Made by a program: the position numbers and the translations under genes. A stretch of 64,000 bases of DNA from Methanoplanus sp. FWC-SCC4 (GTDB lineage Archaea > Halobacteriota > Methanomicrobia > Methanomicrobiales > Methanomicrobiaceae). Location: contig NZ_CP043875.1 in the NCBI RefSeq assembly GCF_032878975.1, forward strand, positions 2,248,531 to 2,312,530. The letters are read 5' to 3'. Each line of letters opens with the position of its first letter. The stretch's first letter is position 1. The notes under the pieces are model-generated. The model was not told the origin of the DNA. It saw only the letters and a list, made by a program, of their open reading frames with translations, and did not search any database. Shown piece by piece: positions 26,323-36,543 of this stretch.

Positions 26323-27573
26323 ATGAGGATACTTCACACATCAGACTGGCACCTTGGAAATTCTCTTTACGGCAGGAGAAGATATGAGGAATTTGAAAGA
26401 TTTCTCGAATGGCTTTTGGATACGATTAAAAAAGAGGAGATCGATGTCCTGTTAATATCGGGGGATGTTTTTGACAGCCCTGTTCCCGGAAACAGGGCTC
26501 TTGAACTGTATTACGGGTTCCTGTGCAGCGTTGCCCGTTCTGTATGCAGGCATGTCGTGGTGACCGGGGGAAACCATGATTCGCCTTCGCTTTTAAACGC
26601 TCCAAAAGAACTTCTCGGGTTTCTGGATGTTCATGTTTTTGGGTCATTGCCGGAAAACCCGGACGAATGTGTAATTCTGCTTGGCAAAGATGAGGGTGAC
26701 GGAGTTTATCCGCCCGAAGATCAGGGTGTCATTGTCTGCGCAGTCCCTTACCTCCGTGACCGTGACATCAGGAGGGCTGAGGCAAACGAGAGCATGGAGG
26801 ACAAAAACCGGAGATTCTCTGAAGGTATCTATCAGAAATATGATCTCGTATGTAAAAGGGCACTTGAGATCAGGGAAAAATCCGGAATTAATTATCCGGT
26901 TATTGCAACCGGACATCTGTTTGCGACCGGGGGAAAGACAACTGAGGGTGACGGTGTCCGCGAGCTGTACGTGGGAACACTCTGCCGTGTTGATGCCTCA
27001 CATTTTCCTGAATGCATAGACTATCTTGCCCTTGGTCATCTGCATATTCCGCAGACTGTCGGGGGAAATGAGAAGCACCGTTACTCGGGTTCCCCTCTCC
27101 CTATGGGTTTTGGGGAGGCAAAACAGCAGAAAAAAGTAATTGTGGCAGAATTAAGCCCCGGTGTGTGTGACACCTGGGATATTTCGGTCCCTGTCCTTCA
27201 GAGGCTTGAAACAGTCAGGGGAGATTTGGATGACATCAGTGGCCGGATAAACGGGATAATAAAATCAGAAACTCCTGTCTGGGCAGAGGTCATTTATGAG
27301 GGGCAGGATATAGTAACAGATCTTTCCGGGATTGTGGAAGGTCTGGTTAAAAATTCCTGTGTAGAGATTTTAAGGATTAAAAACAACCGTTTTGCCGATA
27401 GTGTCCTCAGAGGAATGGAAGAGGGGGAAACGCTTGATGATTTGTCGGAGATGGATGTATTCAGGCGGTGTCTTTCGTATAACCAGGTGCCTTCAAATCA
27501 GCATGAGTCGCTTATAGCAACCTACTCGGAGGTTTTAAACAGCCTCTTTGAGGAAGATACGCTTGCGGAGTAG
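26323..27573 (+). CDS. sbcD: DNA repair exonuclease SbcD (Mre11 family)
   Basis: 416 residues. This calcineurin-like metallophosphoesterase is the nuclease half of the SbcCD (Mre11-Rad50) complex, which opens hairpins and trims blocked DNA ends with Mn2+. The metal-binding motifs are in order: LHTSDWHLG (residues 4-12), LLISGDVFDS (about 43-52), GGNHDSP (about 87-93), ATGHLFATGG and ALGHLHIPQ further on. Sequence flavour and length are of the SbcD type rather than the classical archaeal Mre11 coupled to HerA-NurA. It has a GAGAGGCG site before ATG 26323. The next gene starts 15 bases later and encodes the SbcC partner. Confidence 0.93.
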   Translation: MRILHTSDWHLGNSLYGRRRYEEFERFLEWLLDTIKKEEIDVLLISGDVFDSPVPGNRALELYYGFLCSVARSVCRHVVVTGGNHDSPSLLNAPKELLGFLDVHVFGSLPENPDECVILLGKDEGDGVYPPEDQGVIVCAVPYLRDRDIRRAEANESMEDKNRRFSEGIYQKYDLVCKRALEIREKSGINYPVIATGHLFATGGKTTEGDGVRELYVGTLCRVDASHFPECIDYLALGHLHIPQTVGGNEKHRYSGSPLPMGFGEAKQQKKVIVAELSPGVCDTWDISVPVLQRLETVRGDLDDISGRINGIIKSETPVWAEVIYEGQDIVTDLSGIVEGLVKNSCVEILRIKNNRFADSVLRGMEEGETLDDLSEMDVFRRCLSYNQVPSNQHESLIATYSEVLNSLFEEDTLAE

Positions 27574-27588
27574 AGGGGGGCGGATATT

Positions 27589-30500
27589 TTGAGAATTTTA
27601 AAATTAAGGTTTAGGAATTTAAACTCCCTTTGCGGTGAGTGGGCGATTGATTTTACCGCCCCTGATTATGCTTCATCAGGAATATTTGCAATAACAGGGC
27701 CGACCGGTTCTGGAAAGACAACCATTCTCGACGGGATATGTCTTGCATTATATGGCGAGACACCACGTCTTGGAAAGATAACAAAAAGCACAAACGAGAT
27801 TATGAGCAGGCAGAAGTGGGATTGCTTCTCAGAAGTCGAGTTTGAGGCGAAGGACAGAATTTACAGGTGTTACTGGGGACAGAAAAGGGCAAACAAAAAA
27901 CCAGACGGAAATCTCCAGCAACCTGTCCATGAGATCTGCGATGCGGATATCTGTGAGATACTTGAATCGAAAACAACGGCGGTCGTAAGGCTTGTTGAAG
28001 AGATTACCGGGATGGACTTTGAAAGGTTTACAAGATCGGTAATGCTTGCACAGGGGGGTTTTGCGGCGTTTTTAAACGCATCACCGACTGAACGTGCACC
28101 TATTCTGGAACAGATTACAGGAACGGGTATTTACAGCGACATATCAAAAAAGGTTCATGAGAGAACTTCTGCCGAACGGAAAAAGCTTGATATCTTAAAT
28201 GAGGGTTTAAAGGCTTTCAATCTTCTTTCTGACGAGATAAAAAAAGAGCTTTCTGATGCCATGTCGGAGAGGACAATTGAAGCGGAAGAGGTTTGGGCAG
28301 AGCTTTTGAAAATCCGGCAGTGCATCAGCTGGGTTTTGAGAAAGGAAGAGCTGGAAAAAGATATTAAAGAGCTTGAATCCGCACTGGCATCTGTTCTTAG
28401 GGAAAAAGAGGAGCATAAGGAAGAGCTGGAAAAACTCTCACTTGCAAGAAAGGCTGAAAGGTGTGAAAGCGCTTTTTGTGAGCTTGAAATGCTTTTAGAA
28501 CAGCAGAAGGGGGAGAATGTAAAATATGAAAAGCTCTCTGATGAAATTCCGGCTGCTGAAGCTGAATTAAAGAATAGCCGGAAAATTCTCGAAGAGTCCA
28601 AAGAGGAGCTTTCACATCTTAAAGAGGACTCCGAAAAGCAGTTTTCTCTTATTGGGGATGTCAGGGCCCTTGATATTAAAATTGAAGAAATATCGTCCCG
28701 GATTCCCGAGAAGGAGAATCAGCTTCGGAAGCTTGAAGATCAGATGAAGGATTATTCCGCCGGACTGGACACCTGTAATTTAAACCTTCAGAAATCCCGG
28801 GAAAATCTTGGTCTTCTCAATACCTGGCTTCTCGAAAACAGTTCCTGCAGCGATCTGAATGCCCGGTATCCGGTACTTGAAGAAAAAATTGCATCTCTCT
28901 GCATCCTCTTTGAAGAGTTATCCAAAAAAAGAGATGAACTCGATTCTGCGGTGATATCTGAGAAAAAATCAGTTGAAGACCTCGGTCTGATTCAAGAAAA
29001 ACTAAAAGAAGCCCGTTGCCTTACAGGCGAAAGGGAGTCTGTTATATCAGAACTCAAAGAGAGCCTTTCTAAAGTTCTCGAAGGAGAGGATCTCCCATAC
29101 TGGAGGACAAGCGAAAGAAAGCTGATAACAGAATCAGAAAAACTTGAAAGGATATTGTACAGAATTGAGGGTATGGATAAGAAATCCTCTGAAATAAAGC
29201 GTATAACAAAGGAGGTCTTTGAGTCCAAAGCAGAACTTGCGAAAAAAACCCCGGATCTCCAAAATCTCGAGTCGCGGTATTCTGAGAGGAAAAGGATGTA
29301 TGAGCTTTGCGAAGAAAAGGCGTTTTTAAAAGCCCGTGTGGAGAGCCTTGAGGCTGAAAGAAAAAAACTGGCTGACAACAAACCATGTCCACTCTGTGGA
29401 TCGCTCCATCATCCTTACGCCTCTTTTGTTCCTTTTGCAGAAGGGGCTGATTCTGAAATGGCATCCCTTGGCGCCGAAATTACAGATTTGCAGAATAAAA
29501 TAGCAACAATCAAAACGGATATTGCAGTCCTTGAGCAGGAGATTGGGCGGAATAATGACAGGATAACGGAGCTTAAGGATGAAGTCTCAAATATTTGGGA
29601 GGAACTCTCTCCCTTTGTCAACGAAAAGGAAGACAATTTACCGGAATTTTCCGCTGCTCTGATACTGGAAAAGATCTCTGCGATAAAATGTGAAAGAGAG
29701 AGGATTTCCCTGATAATTGAAGAGGCTGAAAAGACCGGGGGTTCGCTCTCTGCGGCAGAGGCGGAGATGAAAAGTTATCAGAATATGATTCATTCTCTTG
29801 AAAGAGAGGAGATTCTGGCATTAAATGCCCGTAACAATGCCGCTCTTGAAATAAATCGGCTCAAAGAGGAATCGGGTTCTCTTGAGTCGTCCCAAAATTT
29901 TGCATGTATGTCATTATCCTCGGAATTATCCGGATTTAAAATACCCGCCGTCACTCCGGAAAATACAGATATTGTTCTTGAAACTCTCCAAAAACTCCGC
30001 GGCGAGTATATTGAATATGAGCGGAAAAAATCCGCTGAGGAGTCGTTTATCTCAGCGGAAGAGACCAAAGTCCGTGAATATTCTCATTTTATAAAACGTG
30101 TCTTGGAGGAAATGAAATCAGAATCTGATCTCCTGAGCCGGTACAATGAGGATCTGGATGCCAAAAAGGGAGAAAGATTTTCCCTTTTTAAAGATAAAAA
30201 TCCTGATTTCGAGGATAAATCACTCCGTGAGAGGATATCATCTGCGGAAAATCTTGTAAATGAATGCCTCCAAAAGTGCTCACGTGATTCTTTCCTGACA
30301 GAGGGTATGAAAAAAGAGGCTGAAAATCTGTTAAATTCCATTAATTTGAGAAACATCAGCATTGATGCATCAGGGGAGAAGTTCCGCAAAAAGTTGAGTG
30401 AATCCGGATTTTCTTCAGAAAAGGAATATCTTGATGCACGTATTTTAAAAGAAAAACTTGAAGCCCTGACTGAGCTTGAGGAAAGCATTTCAAATCGGGA

Positions 30501-31257
30501 AACTGAGTTTTTGACAAAGATACTCGCAAAATCCTCAGAATTAAAAGCAGAAGAAAACAAAAGACTCACTGACAAAAATCACTCTGTTTTGGTCGCAGAT
30601 GAGGAAAATAAATCAAAGATTCACAAGGATCTTCAAAAGGAGATAGGTGCAATTGAGGAGAGGTTTTCGGCTGATCAAAAGGAAAGAGAGAAGATGCAAG
30701 ACCGTCTTGAAGAGATCAGCCTTCAGAAATCCGAACTTGAAAGGTTTTTGTGCCTCCATGCCCTGATCGGCTCTGCCGACGGGAAAAAATTCAGGAATTT
30801 TGCACAGGGACTTACGTTTGAGATAATGATCTCGCATGCAAATAAACAGCTTACGAAGATGAGCGACAGGTACATCCTCCTCAAAAATCCCGATGAACCC
30901 CTTGATCTCTGTGTGCTCGACAACTATCAGGCAGGTGAGATCAGGCCTACCAAAAACCTCTCGGGCGGGGAGAGTTTCATTGTAAGTCTTGCCCTTGCTC
31001 TCGGTCTCTCGGCGATGGCAGGCAGGAAGGTAAGGGTTGACTCGCTGTTTCTTGACGAAGGGTTTGGGACACTTGATGAAAAATCCCTTGACACAGCACT
31101 TGAAACCCTTGCAGGCCTCAATGATGACGGGAAGCTTATCGGAATAATTTCACATGTGGGTGCGATAAAAGAGAGAATCCCTGCAAGAATTTCCGTTCTG
31201 AAAGGATCAGCCGGAAAAAGCCGGATATCAGGCCCCGGATGCACCGAAAATCCCTGA
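27589..31257 (+). CDS. sbcC: DNA repair ATPase SbcC (Rad50 family)
   Basis: 1222 residues. It is the SMC-like ATPase partner of SbcD. Walker A is GPTGSGKTT at residues 37-45; long coiled coils run from about 190 to 590 and 620 to 1060; the zinc-hook is C600-PL-C603 at the apex; the C-terminal half has NLSGGESFIVSLALALGLS, Walker B DSLFLDEGFGTLD and IISHVGAIKERI. The start is a TTG with a strong G-rich site just before it, 15 bases after the sbcD stop. The 'LSAMAGRKVRVDSLFLDEGFG' type of ending is that of bacterial SbcC, so the pair may have come from bacteria by an old transfer. Confidence 0.93.
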   Translation: MRILKLRFRNLNSLCGEWAIDFTAPDYASSGIFAITGPTGSGKTTILDGICLALYGETPRLGKITKSTNEIMSRQKWDCFSEVEFEAKDRIYRCYWGQKRANKKPDGNLQQPVHEICDADICEILESKTTAVVRLVEEITGMDFERFTRSVMLAQGGFAAFLNASPTERAPILEQITGTGIYSDISKKVHERTSAERKKLDILNEGLKAFNLLSDEIKKELSDAMSERTIEAEEVWAELLKIRQCISWVLRKEELEKDIKELESALASVLREKEEHKEELEKLSLARKAERCESAFCELEMLLEQQKGENVKYEKLSDEIPAAEAELKNSRKILEESKEELSHLKEDSEKQFSLIGDVRALDIKIEEISSRIPEKENQLRKLEDQMKDYSAGLDTCNLNLQKSRENLGLLNTWLLENSSCSDLNARYPVLEEKIASLCILFEELSKKRDELDSAVISEKKSVEDLGLIQEKLKEARCLTGERESVISELKESLSKVLEGEDLPYWRTSERKLITESEKLERILYRIEGMDKKSSEIKRITKEVFESKAELAKKTPDLQNLESRYSERKRMYELCEEKAFLKARVESLEAERKKLADNKPCPLCGSLHHPYASFVPFAEGADSEMASLGAEITDLQNKIATIKTDIAVLEQEIGRNNDRITELKDEVSNIWEELSPFVNEKEDNLPEFSAALILEKISAIKCERERISLIIEEAEKTGGSLSAAEAEMKSYQNMIHSLEREEILALNARNNAALEINRLKEESGSLESSQNFACMSLSSELSGFKIPAVTPENTDIVLETLQKLRGEYIEYERKKSAEESFISAEETKVREYSHFIKRVLEEMKSESDLLSRYNEDLDAKKGERFSLFKDKNPDFEDKSLRERISSAENLVNECLQKCSRDSFLTEGMKKEAENLLNSINLRNISIDASGEKFRKKLSESGFSSEKEYLDARILKEKLEALTELEESISNRETEFLTKILAKSSELKAEENKRLTDKNHSVLVADEENKSKIHKDLQKEIGAIEERFSADQKEREKMQDRLEEISLQKSELERFLCLHALIGSADGKKFRNFAQGLTFEIMISHANKQLTKMSDRYILLKNPDEPLDLCVLDNYQAGEIRPTKNLSGGESFIVSLALALGLSAMAGRKVRVDSLFLDEGFGTLDEKSLDTALETLAGLNDDGKLIGIISHVGAIKERIPARISVLKGSAGKSRISGPGCTENP

Positions 31258-31351
31258 TCTTTTTTATTTTTTAATATTATGGTTGTGGATCTTTTTCATC
31301 CGGCGACTGCTGTGGCATTCATTAAATAATAAAATGCAGAATATCTGCAAC

Positions 31352-33430
31352 ATGCCGGGGAGGATTATTTCAGAAGCTGAAGGGTATGAGATTCTGAAAG
31401 ATGCAGGGATTAATGTACCAAAATTCGGGTTTGCAAAATCAGAAGATGAAGCGGTAAGGGCTGCCGGATATACCGGTTATCCGATTGTGATTAAGATATC
31501 GTCGCCTGATATCTCACACAAAAGTGATGTGGGGGGTGTTGTGACCGGAATACCTGATCAGGAATCGTTAATCCGGGAATATAATTCACTTTTGTCAAGG
31601 GTGTCTGAGAAAATGCCCGATGCACAGGTTACGGGTGTTTTAATTGCAGAGCAGGTCAGCCCCGGAACCGAACTTTTTGCTGGGGGAACTATTGATCCGT
31701 CTTTTGGGAGGGTTCTTTCGTTTGGGACGGGAGGGACGCTTGTTGAGCTCTGGAAGGATATATCATTTCGGCTTTTCCCGCTCACGCCTGAAAAAATATC
31801 GGGGATGATTGATGAGACCAGGGCCTCCTCTGTTATAGGCGGTTTTCGGGGTGCCCCCCCGCTTGACAGGGAGGCCCTTTTGGATATGCTTGGAAAACTG
31901 GGGGATCTTTTTGAAAAAAGGGATGATATTGTATCATTCGATATCAACCCGCTGATACTGACGGAATCGGGCGTTGTTGCGGTTGATGCAAGGTTTATAA
32001 TTGATGATGATGTGCCTGAGCCAAAAGTCGAAATGCCTGAAAAATTCTGCACCAGTGAAGCTTTTCTCTCTCCAAAATCAATTGCAGTTGCGGGAGCGTC
32101 TGCAACACCCGGGAAGATCGGCTATTTTGTATTCCAGAATCTTCTGGAATTTGAAGGGAGGCTTTACCCTGTAAACCCAAAAAGAAGTGAGATTCTTGGT
32201 GTAAAAGCGTATGATTCTGTTTCAGAACTACCTGAGGTTCCCGACTGGCTTGTCATCTGTGTACCTGCAAAGGCCGTACCTGCTGTTCTTGAGGATGCCG
32301 GAAAGTCGGGAGTCAGGTTTGCAGTAATAATATCAGCAGGATTCAGGGAGTCGGGAGAAGAGGGCAGGCTTCTTGAAGAGGAGATCCTGAATATTGCCCG
32401 AAAGTATGATCTCTGTTTCGCAGGCCCGAACTGCCTTGGAATTATGATCCCCGGACTCCGTTTAAACGCCACCTTCGGCCCGAAACTTCCACAACCGGGT
32501 CCTGTGGCATTTCTCTCACAAAGCGGTGCAATAATATCTGCCATAACCGATTCAGGGCTTGTTGCTGACACGGGTGTGTCTGCGGTGATATCGCTTGGAA
32601 ATCAGGCAGACCTGAAATTTATAGACTACATGAGAGCCATGGAGAGAGATCCGCAGACAAAGGCTGTTGTATTGTATATTGAAGAACTCAAAAACGGCAG
32701 AAAGTTTGTCGAATCAGTTAAAAAAATAATTAAACGACTTCCTGTGGTTGCGATAAAGGCGGGGCGGTCTAAAAAGGGGAAGATTGCCGCACGTTCACAT
32801 ACGGGCTCTCTTGCAGGAAGCTGGGAAATTTATCATGAGGCATTCAGGGAATCGGGGATAATTCCTGCAATGTCGCTGACAGAGGCGTTTGAGACGGGGG
32901 GACTTTTAGCATCCGAGGGGTGGCCGAAAGGAAACCGTGCCGTTGTCGTATCAAGTGCGGGAGGTTTTGCAGTCCTTTCTGCTGATTATGCTGAGGATTA
33001 CGGCATCTGCCTTATCGATCTTGATGATGATATGAAAGAAGAGCTTGACTCCTTCATGCCTTCGGGGTGGAGCATGAAAAATCCGATAGACATGATCGGT
33101 GATGCAGGGGTTGAAAGGTATGCCAAAACGCTTGACATGCTGATACGCTATCAGGACAGATGGGATATTGCATATGTTGCGGCAGCCCCGGTTACGTCGA
33201 TAGACCCGGTGAGGCTTGCAAAAGAGACTGTCGTATTCTCACGGCAGACTGACAAGATGGTTGTCGGATGCCTTATCGGCGGTGAAGGTATGGCTCCGGG
33301 GGTAAAAGTGCTCAATGACAATCATATCCCGAATTTTTCAGAGCTTGAGAGTGCTTTTCGTGCAACAGGGCTGGCCTTAAGGGCGGCAGAAGAGATCATG
33401 TCATTTGAAAATGCGGGAGAAACAAAATAA
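31352..33430 (+). CDS. ADP-forming acyl-CoA (acetyl-CoA) synthetase, fused beta-alpha type
   Basis: About 692 residues. It interconverts acyl-CoA, ADP and phosphate with the acid, CoA and ATP. The N-terminal part (to about 225) is the ATP-grasp beta domain with KISSPDISHKSDVGGV, containing the histidine that relays phosphate. The rest is the alpha part: a CoA-binding Rossmann domain (SIAVAGASATPGKIGYFVFQN), a second domain with FAGPNCLGIM, and the phospho-accepting histidine in AARSHTGSLAGS. The beta-then-alpha order is reversed from the common alpha-beta fusion. The start is unclear: ATG 31352 fits relatives that begin 'MP.R.ISEAEGYE'; ATG 31334 is also possible. Acyl preference is unknown, but the iorAB genes nearby make aryl-acyl-CoAs that this enzyme could use. 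Confidence 0.88.
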   Translation: MPGRIISEAEGYEILKDAGINVPKFGFAKSEDEAVRAAGYTGYPIVIKISSPDISHKSDVGGVVTGIPDQESLIREYNSLLSRVSEKMPDAQVTGVLIAEQVSPGTELFAGGTIDPSFGRVLSFGTGGTLVELWKDISFRLFPLTPEKISGMIDETRASSVIGGFRGAPPLDREALLDMLGKLGDLFEKRDDIVSFDINPLILTESGVVAVDARFIIDDDVPEPKVEMPEKFCTSEAFLSPKSIAVAGASATPGKIGYFVFQNLLEFEGRLYPVNPKRSEILGVKAYDSVSELPEVPDWLVICVPAKAVPAVLEDAGKSGVRFAVIISAGFRESGEEGRLLEEEILNIARKYDLCFAGPNCLGIMIPGLRLNATFGPKLPQPGPVAFLSQSGAIISAITDSGLVADTGVSAVISLGNQADLKFIDYMRAMERDPQTKAVVLYIEELKNGRKFVESVKKIIKRLPVVAIKAGRSKKGKIAARSHTGSLAGSWEIYHEAFRESGIIPAMSLTEAFETGGLLASEGWPKGNRAVVVSSAGGFAVLSADYAEDYGICLIDLDDDMKEELDSFMPSGWSMKNPIDMIGDAGVERYAKTLDMLIRYQDRWDIAYVAAAPVTSIDPVRLAKETVVFSRQTDKMVVGCLIGGEGMAPGVKVLNDNHIPNFSELESAFRATGLALRAAEEIMSFENAGETK

Positions 33431-33504
33431 TTTATCTTTTATTTATCATTTATTTTTCAATTTTTTTAACAAATATTATATGCTCTGCACTGTTATTTGA
33501 TTTC

Positions 33505-34053
33505 ATGAAAGCGGGGGCACTGGCAGGGTTGCTTAACCTTCTGCCTGTGATTATAATCATTCTGGCTTTTGGAGCGGCGTTCGCCCAGAGCGGATATGAT
33601 CTCCAGAAGATTATCTTTTATGATGATTCGGGGGATTTTGGGAGTTCTTTAGGGCTGTTGTCCGCCACAAAGGCTGATGAAGGGACATTCGTTTTTCAGG
33701 AGTACAGGCTCTCGGAAGACGGAACAAAACTGATTCTTCCGGGAACTATGAAGAACAGTTTTGACACGGAGCTGGATGTCAGGATGATAAAGACATCAGT
33801 AAATCTCGGGAATGAAAAGATACATCTTGAACTTGAAAAGCCTTTTTTGATAAGTCCCGGCCTGACAGCTGATTTCGTTCTTTTTGGTGCCATACCCGAA
33901 GATCAGATGGACAATTTTTTAAAATCAGGTTTTTCCGGGTTATCCGGATCATACGGGTTTTCAATGACAGCTAAGGCAAAGGGAGTGTGGATTTATTCAG
34001 GCAGCATCGATCCGGGGGTGATTGAGGATGAGAGAAGAAGATATGTCATCTGA
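33505..34053 (+). CDS. Membrane-anchored protein of unknown function
   Basis: 182 residues. A single hydrophobic segment at residues 7-27 (LAGLLNLLPVIIIILAFGAAF) is a signal anchor or signal peptide, and the rest is an exported, probably beta-rich domain with no motif I recognise. It overlaps the next gene by about 26 bases, so the two are translated together and their products probably interact in the membrane. An ATTATATG box about 29 bases before the ATG suggests a leaderless mRNA. Confidence 0.6.
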   Translation: MKAGALAGLLNLLPVIIIILAFGAAFAQSGYDLQKIIFYDDSGDFGSSLGLLSATKADEGTFVFQEYRLSEDGTKLILPGTMKNSFDTELDVRMIKTSVNLGNEKIHLELEKPFLISPGLTADFVLFGAIPEDQMDNFLKSGFSGLSGSYGFSMTAKAKGVWIYSGSIDPGVIEDERRRYVI

Positions 34054-34693
34054 AGAGGGATTTTCAAAAAATGAGGCTTGGGCTGTCCATGAAGATCATT
34101 CCTGGAATTATCGGGGTGTGAACTGGCCGGGTGTGCTTGGAGGACTGCTTCTGCTTGCCCTTCCGTTCCTCGGACCGTGGTGGTTTTTAAAATTCGGGAG
34201 TGATGCATTTCATGTCTCCGTCTCGCCCTTCATGGCAGAGATAAGGAATATGGGCGTACCGGTCTTCTCCCCCCTTTTATACTGGCTAAACATTGCGTTT
34301 TTAATTCTTATACTCATATTCGGAATGGAGATGCTTTTGGGATCACTTGTGAGCGGCTTACACAGATACCGTGATATATCTGGTGTTCTTGTCTGTTCTG
34401 CTGCAAAAAAGCCCCTTATTCTTGTGATTGTTTTCTTTGCGGCTGTTCTGGCTGTGAGCCTTACAATGGACAGGGTTGTTGCACTTTTTGGTATAACCGG
34501 TTTTTCAGGAAATATCCCGCTGATTGCCGGCGGGTCGGTTGTAACAATAAGCAATCCGGGTCTTGTTCTTCTGGTGCCTGTGGCGGTTGAGCTCTCGCCT
34601 GTATTTTTTCTGTCCATTGCAATATCATTTATCTGTCTTTTTGCAGGTTACTGGCAGGAAAAGGGAGTTTCAGACGATCCTGACGGTCCCTGA
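34028..34693 (+). CDS. Multi-pass membrane protein of unknown function
   Basis: About 221 residues. After a hydrophilic stretch rich in Glu and His (AWAVHEDHSWNYRGVNWPG) come five or so membrane helices: GVLGGLLLLALPFLGPWW, LLYWLNIAFLILILIFGM, KPLILVIVFFAAVLAVSL, and two near the C-terminus. No family is recognised. It overlaps the previous membrane-anchored gene and probably forms a complex with it. The start could be ATG 34028 or ATG 34043; TTG 34022 is also open. It ends 77 bases before iorA. Confidence 0.6.
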   Translation: MREEDMSSEEGFSKNEAWAVHEDHSWNYRGVNWPGVLGGLLLLALPFLGPWWFLKFGSDAFHVSVSPFMAEIRNMGVPVFSPLLYWLNIAFLILILIFGMEMLLGSLVSGLHRYRDISGVLVCSAAKKPLILVIVFFAAVLAVSLTMDRVVALFGITGFSGNIPLIAGGSVVTISNPGLVLLVPVAVELSPVFFLSIAISFICLFAGYWQEKGVSDDPDGP

Positions 34694-34770
34694 GAGAAAA
34701 TTTCCCATTATTTTTAAAGAATATATCAGTCACCTTAAAAACAATCAACATACAAATTATCAAACAAGTT

Positions 34771-36543
34771 ATGGTTAAGAAATACATGCTTGGAAACGAG
34801 GCAATAGCATATGCCTGCTGCGAGGCTGACCTCGATTTCGCAAGCGGATATCCGGGAACACCGTCTTCTGAGGTCGTAGATGCCCTGCGCCACCAGAAGA
34901 TGCGTGAATTTTACATTGAGTGGTCCGTAAACGAGAAGATTGCGTTTGAAAATGCACTGGGTGCGGCATGGACAGGCGTCCGCTCACTTGTGACAATGAA
35001 GCATGTGGGGCTGAATGTTGCAGCAGACCCTCTTATGACAAGTTCATACACGGGAGTTCGGGGGGGGTTTGTAATCCTCTCGGCAGACGATCCGTATGCT
35101 CACAGTTCACAAAACGAGCAGGATTCAAGGGTTTATGCAAAGTTTGCGAGGATTCCGTGTTTTGATCCTTCAAACCTGCAGGAAGCCCACGATATGATGA
35201 AGGGTGCATATGAGCTATCGGAAGAGTTTTCGCTTCCTGTTTTGTTCAGGCCGACGACGAGGATCTGCCACTCAAAAAGCGATGTGGAGCTCGGGGACAT
35301 TGGGGAAAATCACAGAACCGGCAAATTCACCAAAAATCCAAAGCAGTATGTCGTAATCCCTGTTCACACAAGGGAGCTTCACAAGGAACTCAATAAAAAA
35401 CAGGGTCCTCTCGCAAGGCGCCTTGTCGAACTCGGACTCAACCACTATGAGATAAAAGGGGATAGTGCTGTTATCGCAAGCGGAATTGCCGCAGAATATG
35501 TGCAGGAAATAATTCCTGAAGATGTCTCGTTTGCAAAAATAGGTGCATATCCGATAGATACAGAATGGCTCTCCGGATTTATCTCAAAGCACAAAAAAGT
35601 CCTTGTTATCGAGGAGCTCTCACCATTGGTTGAGGAAGAGGTCAGGCAGGCTGCATGCGAAACAGAGGTGTTTGGTAAAAAGAACGGATGCGTTCCTTAC
35701 GAAGGTGAACTTGATCCCGCATCGGTTGCACTTGCGTTTGAAAAGGCGGGTTTTGCCCACAAAAACAAATACCCGGAGCCGGTGGCTGCCGGAGGTCTTC
35801 CTCCAAGACCCCCTCTTCTGTGTGCCGGTTGTGGACACCGTGCCACGTTTTATGCGATGAAGAAGGTCTTTGGCAAAAATGCAATTTATCCGTCCGATAT
35901 CGGCTGTTACACACTCGGGCTTCAGATGGGTGCGGTTGACACAACAATATGCATGGGTGCCTCAATAACAGTCGGAAGCGGTATGACACATACGGGTGAG
36001 GAGAACGATGTTGTCTGCACAATCGGTGATTCAACCTTCCTTCACACAGGAATCCCGGGCCTTTTGAATGCCGCATATAACGGTGCAAACATGACAGTGG
36101 TAATCCTTGACAACAGGATTACGGCAATGACAGGCCACCAGCCGAACCCGAACACCGGAAAGACGGCTCTCGGACAGGAGAGCCCGCTGATATCTCTTGA
36201 ATCTCTCTGTCGTTCATGCGGTGTTGAGCTTGTCGACACTATTGACCCTTACGATCTTACAGGGACCCTTGAGGCATTTAAGCGTGCAAAGGGACACAAA
36301 GGCGTAAAGGTCATTATTGCCCGTCAGCCGTGTGTTATTGCAGCACGCCGTGCGGGAATTAAGAGAAGAAAGTATGAGGTTGATCCGGAAACCTGCACAG
36401 GATGCGGCCTGTGTGTAAAATACGGATGTCCTGCAATTGAGTTCTACGATAATAAGGCCTCAATAAACGAGCTTTGCAGCGGATGCGGGGTATGTGCGGA
36501 TATCTGTCCTGCAGGTGCGATAAAAACGGAGGGTAAGAGATGA
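34771..36543 (+). CDS. iorA: Indolepyruvate:ferredoxin oxidoreductase, alpha subunit
   Basis: 590 residues. IorAB oxidises aryl pyruvates (from Trp, Phe, Tyr) to aryl-acetyl-CoA and CO2, reducing ferredoxin. The N-terminal part is the pyrimidine-binding transketolase-like domain (ASGYPGTPSSEVVDAL). The thiamine diphosphate site is in the C-terminal half: CAGCGHRATFYAM, then IGDSTFLHTGIPGLLNAAYNG and VILDNRITAMTGHQ. Two 4Fe-4S clusters close the protein (CTGCGLCVKYGCP and CSGCGVCADICP). In methanogens the enzyme often works in reverse to build aromatic amino acids from aryl acids. The iorB start overlaps the stop codon (ATGA). Start ATG 34771. Confidence 0.95.
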   Translation: MVKKYMLGNEAIAYACCEADLDFASGYPGTPSSEVVDALRHQKMREFYIEWSVNEKIAFENALGAAWTGVRSLVTMKHVGLNVAADPLMTSSYTGVRGGFVILSADDPYAHSSQNEQDSRVYAKFARIPCFDPSNLQEAHDMMKGAYELSEEFSLPVLFRPTTRICHSKSDVELGDIGENHRTGKFTKNPKQYVVIPVHTRELHKELNKKQGPLARRLVELGLNHYEIKGDSAVIASGIAAEYVQEIIPEDVSFAKIGAYPIDTEWLSGFISKHKKVLVIEELSPLVEEEVRQAACETEVFGKKNGCVPYEGELDPASVALAFEKAGFAHKNKYPEPVAAGGLPPRPPLLCAGCGHRATFYAMKKVFGKNAIYPSDIGCYTLGLQMGAVDTTICMGASITVGSGMTHTGEENDVVCTIGDSTFLHTGIPGLLNAAYNGANMTVVILDNRITAMTGHQPNPNTGKTALGQESPLISLESLCRSCGVELVDTIDPYDLTGTLEAFKRAKGHKGVKVIIARQPCVIAARRAGIKRRKYEVDPETCTGCGLCVKYGCPAIEFYDNKASINELCSGCGVCADICPAGAIKTEGKR

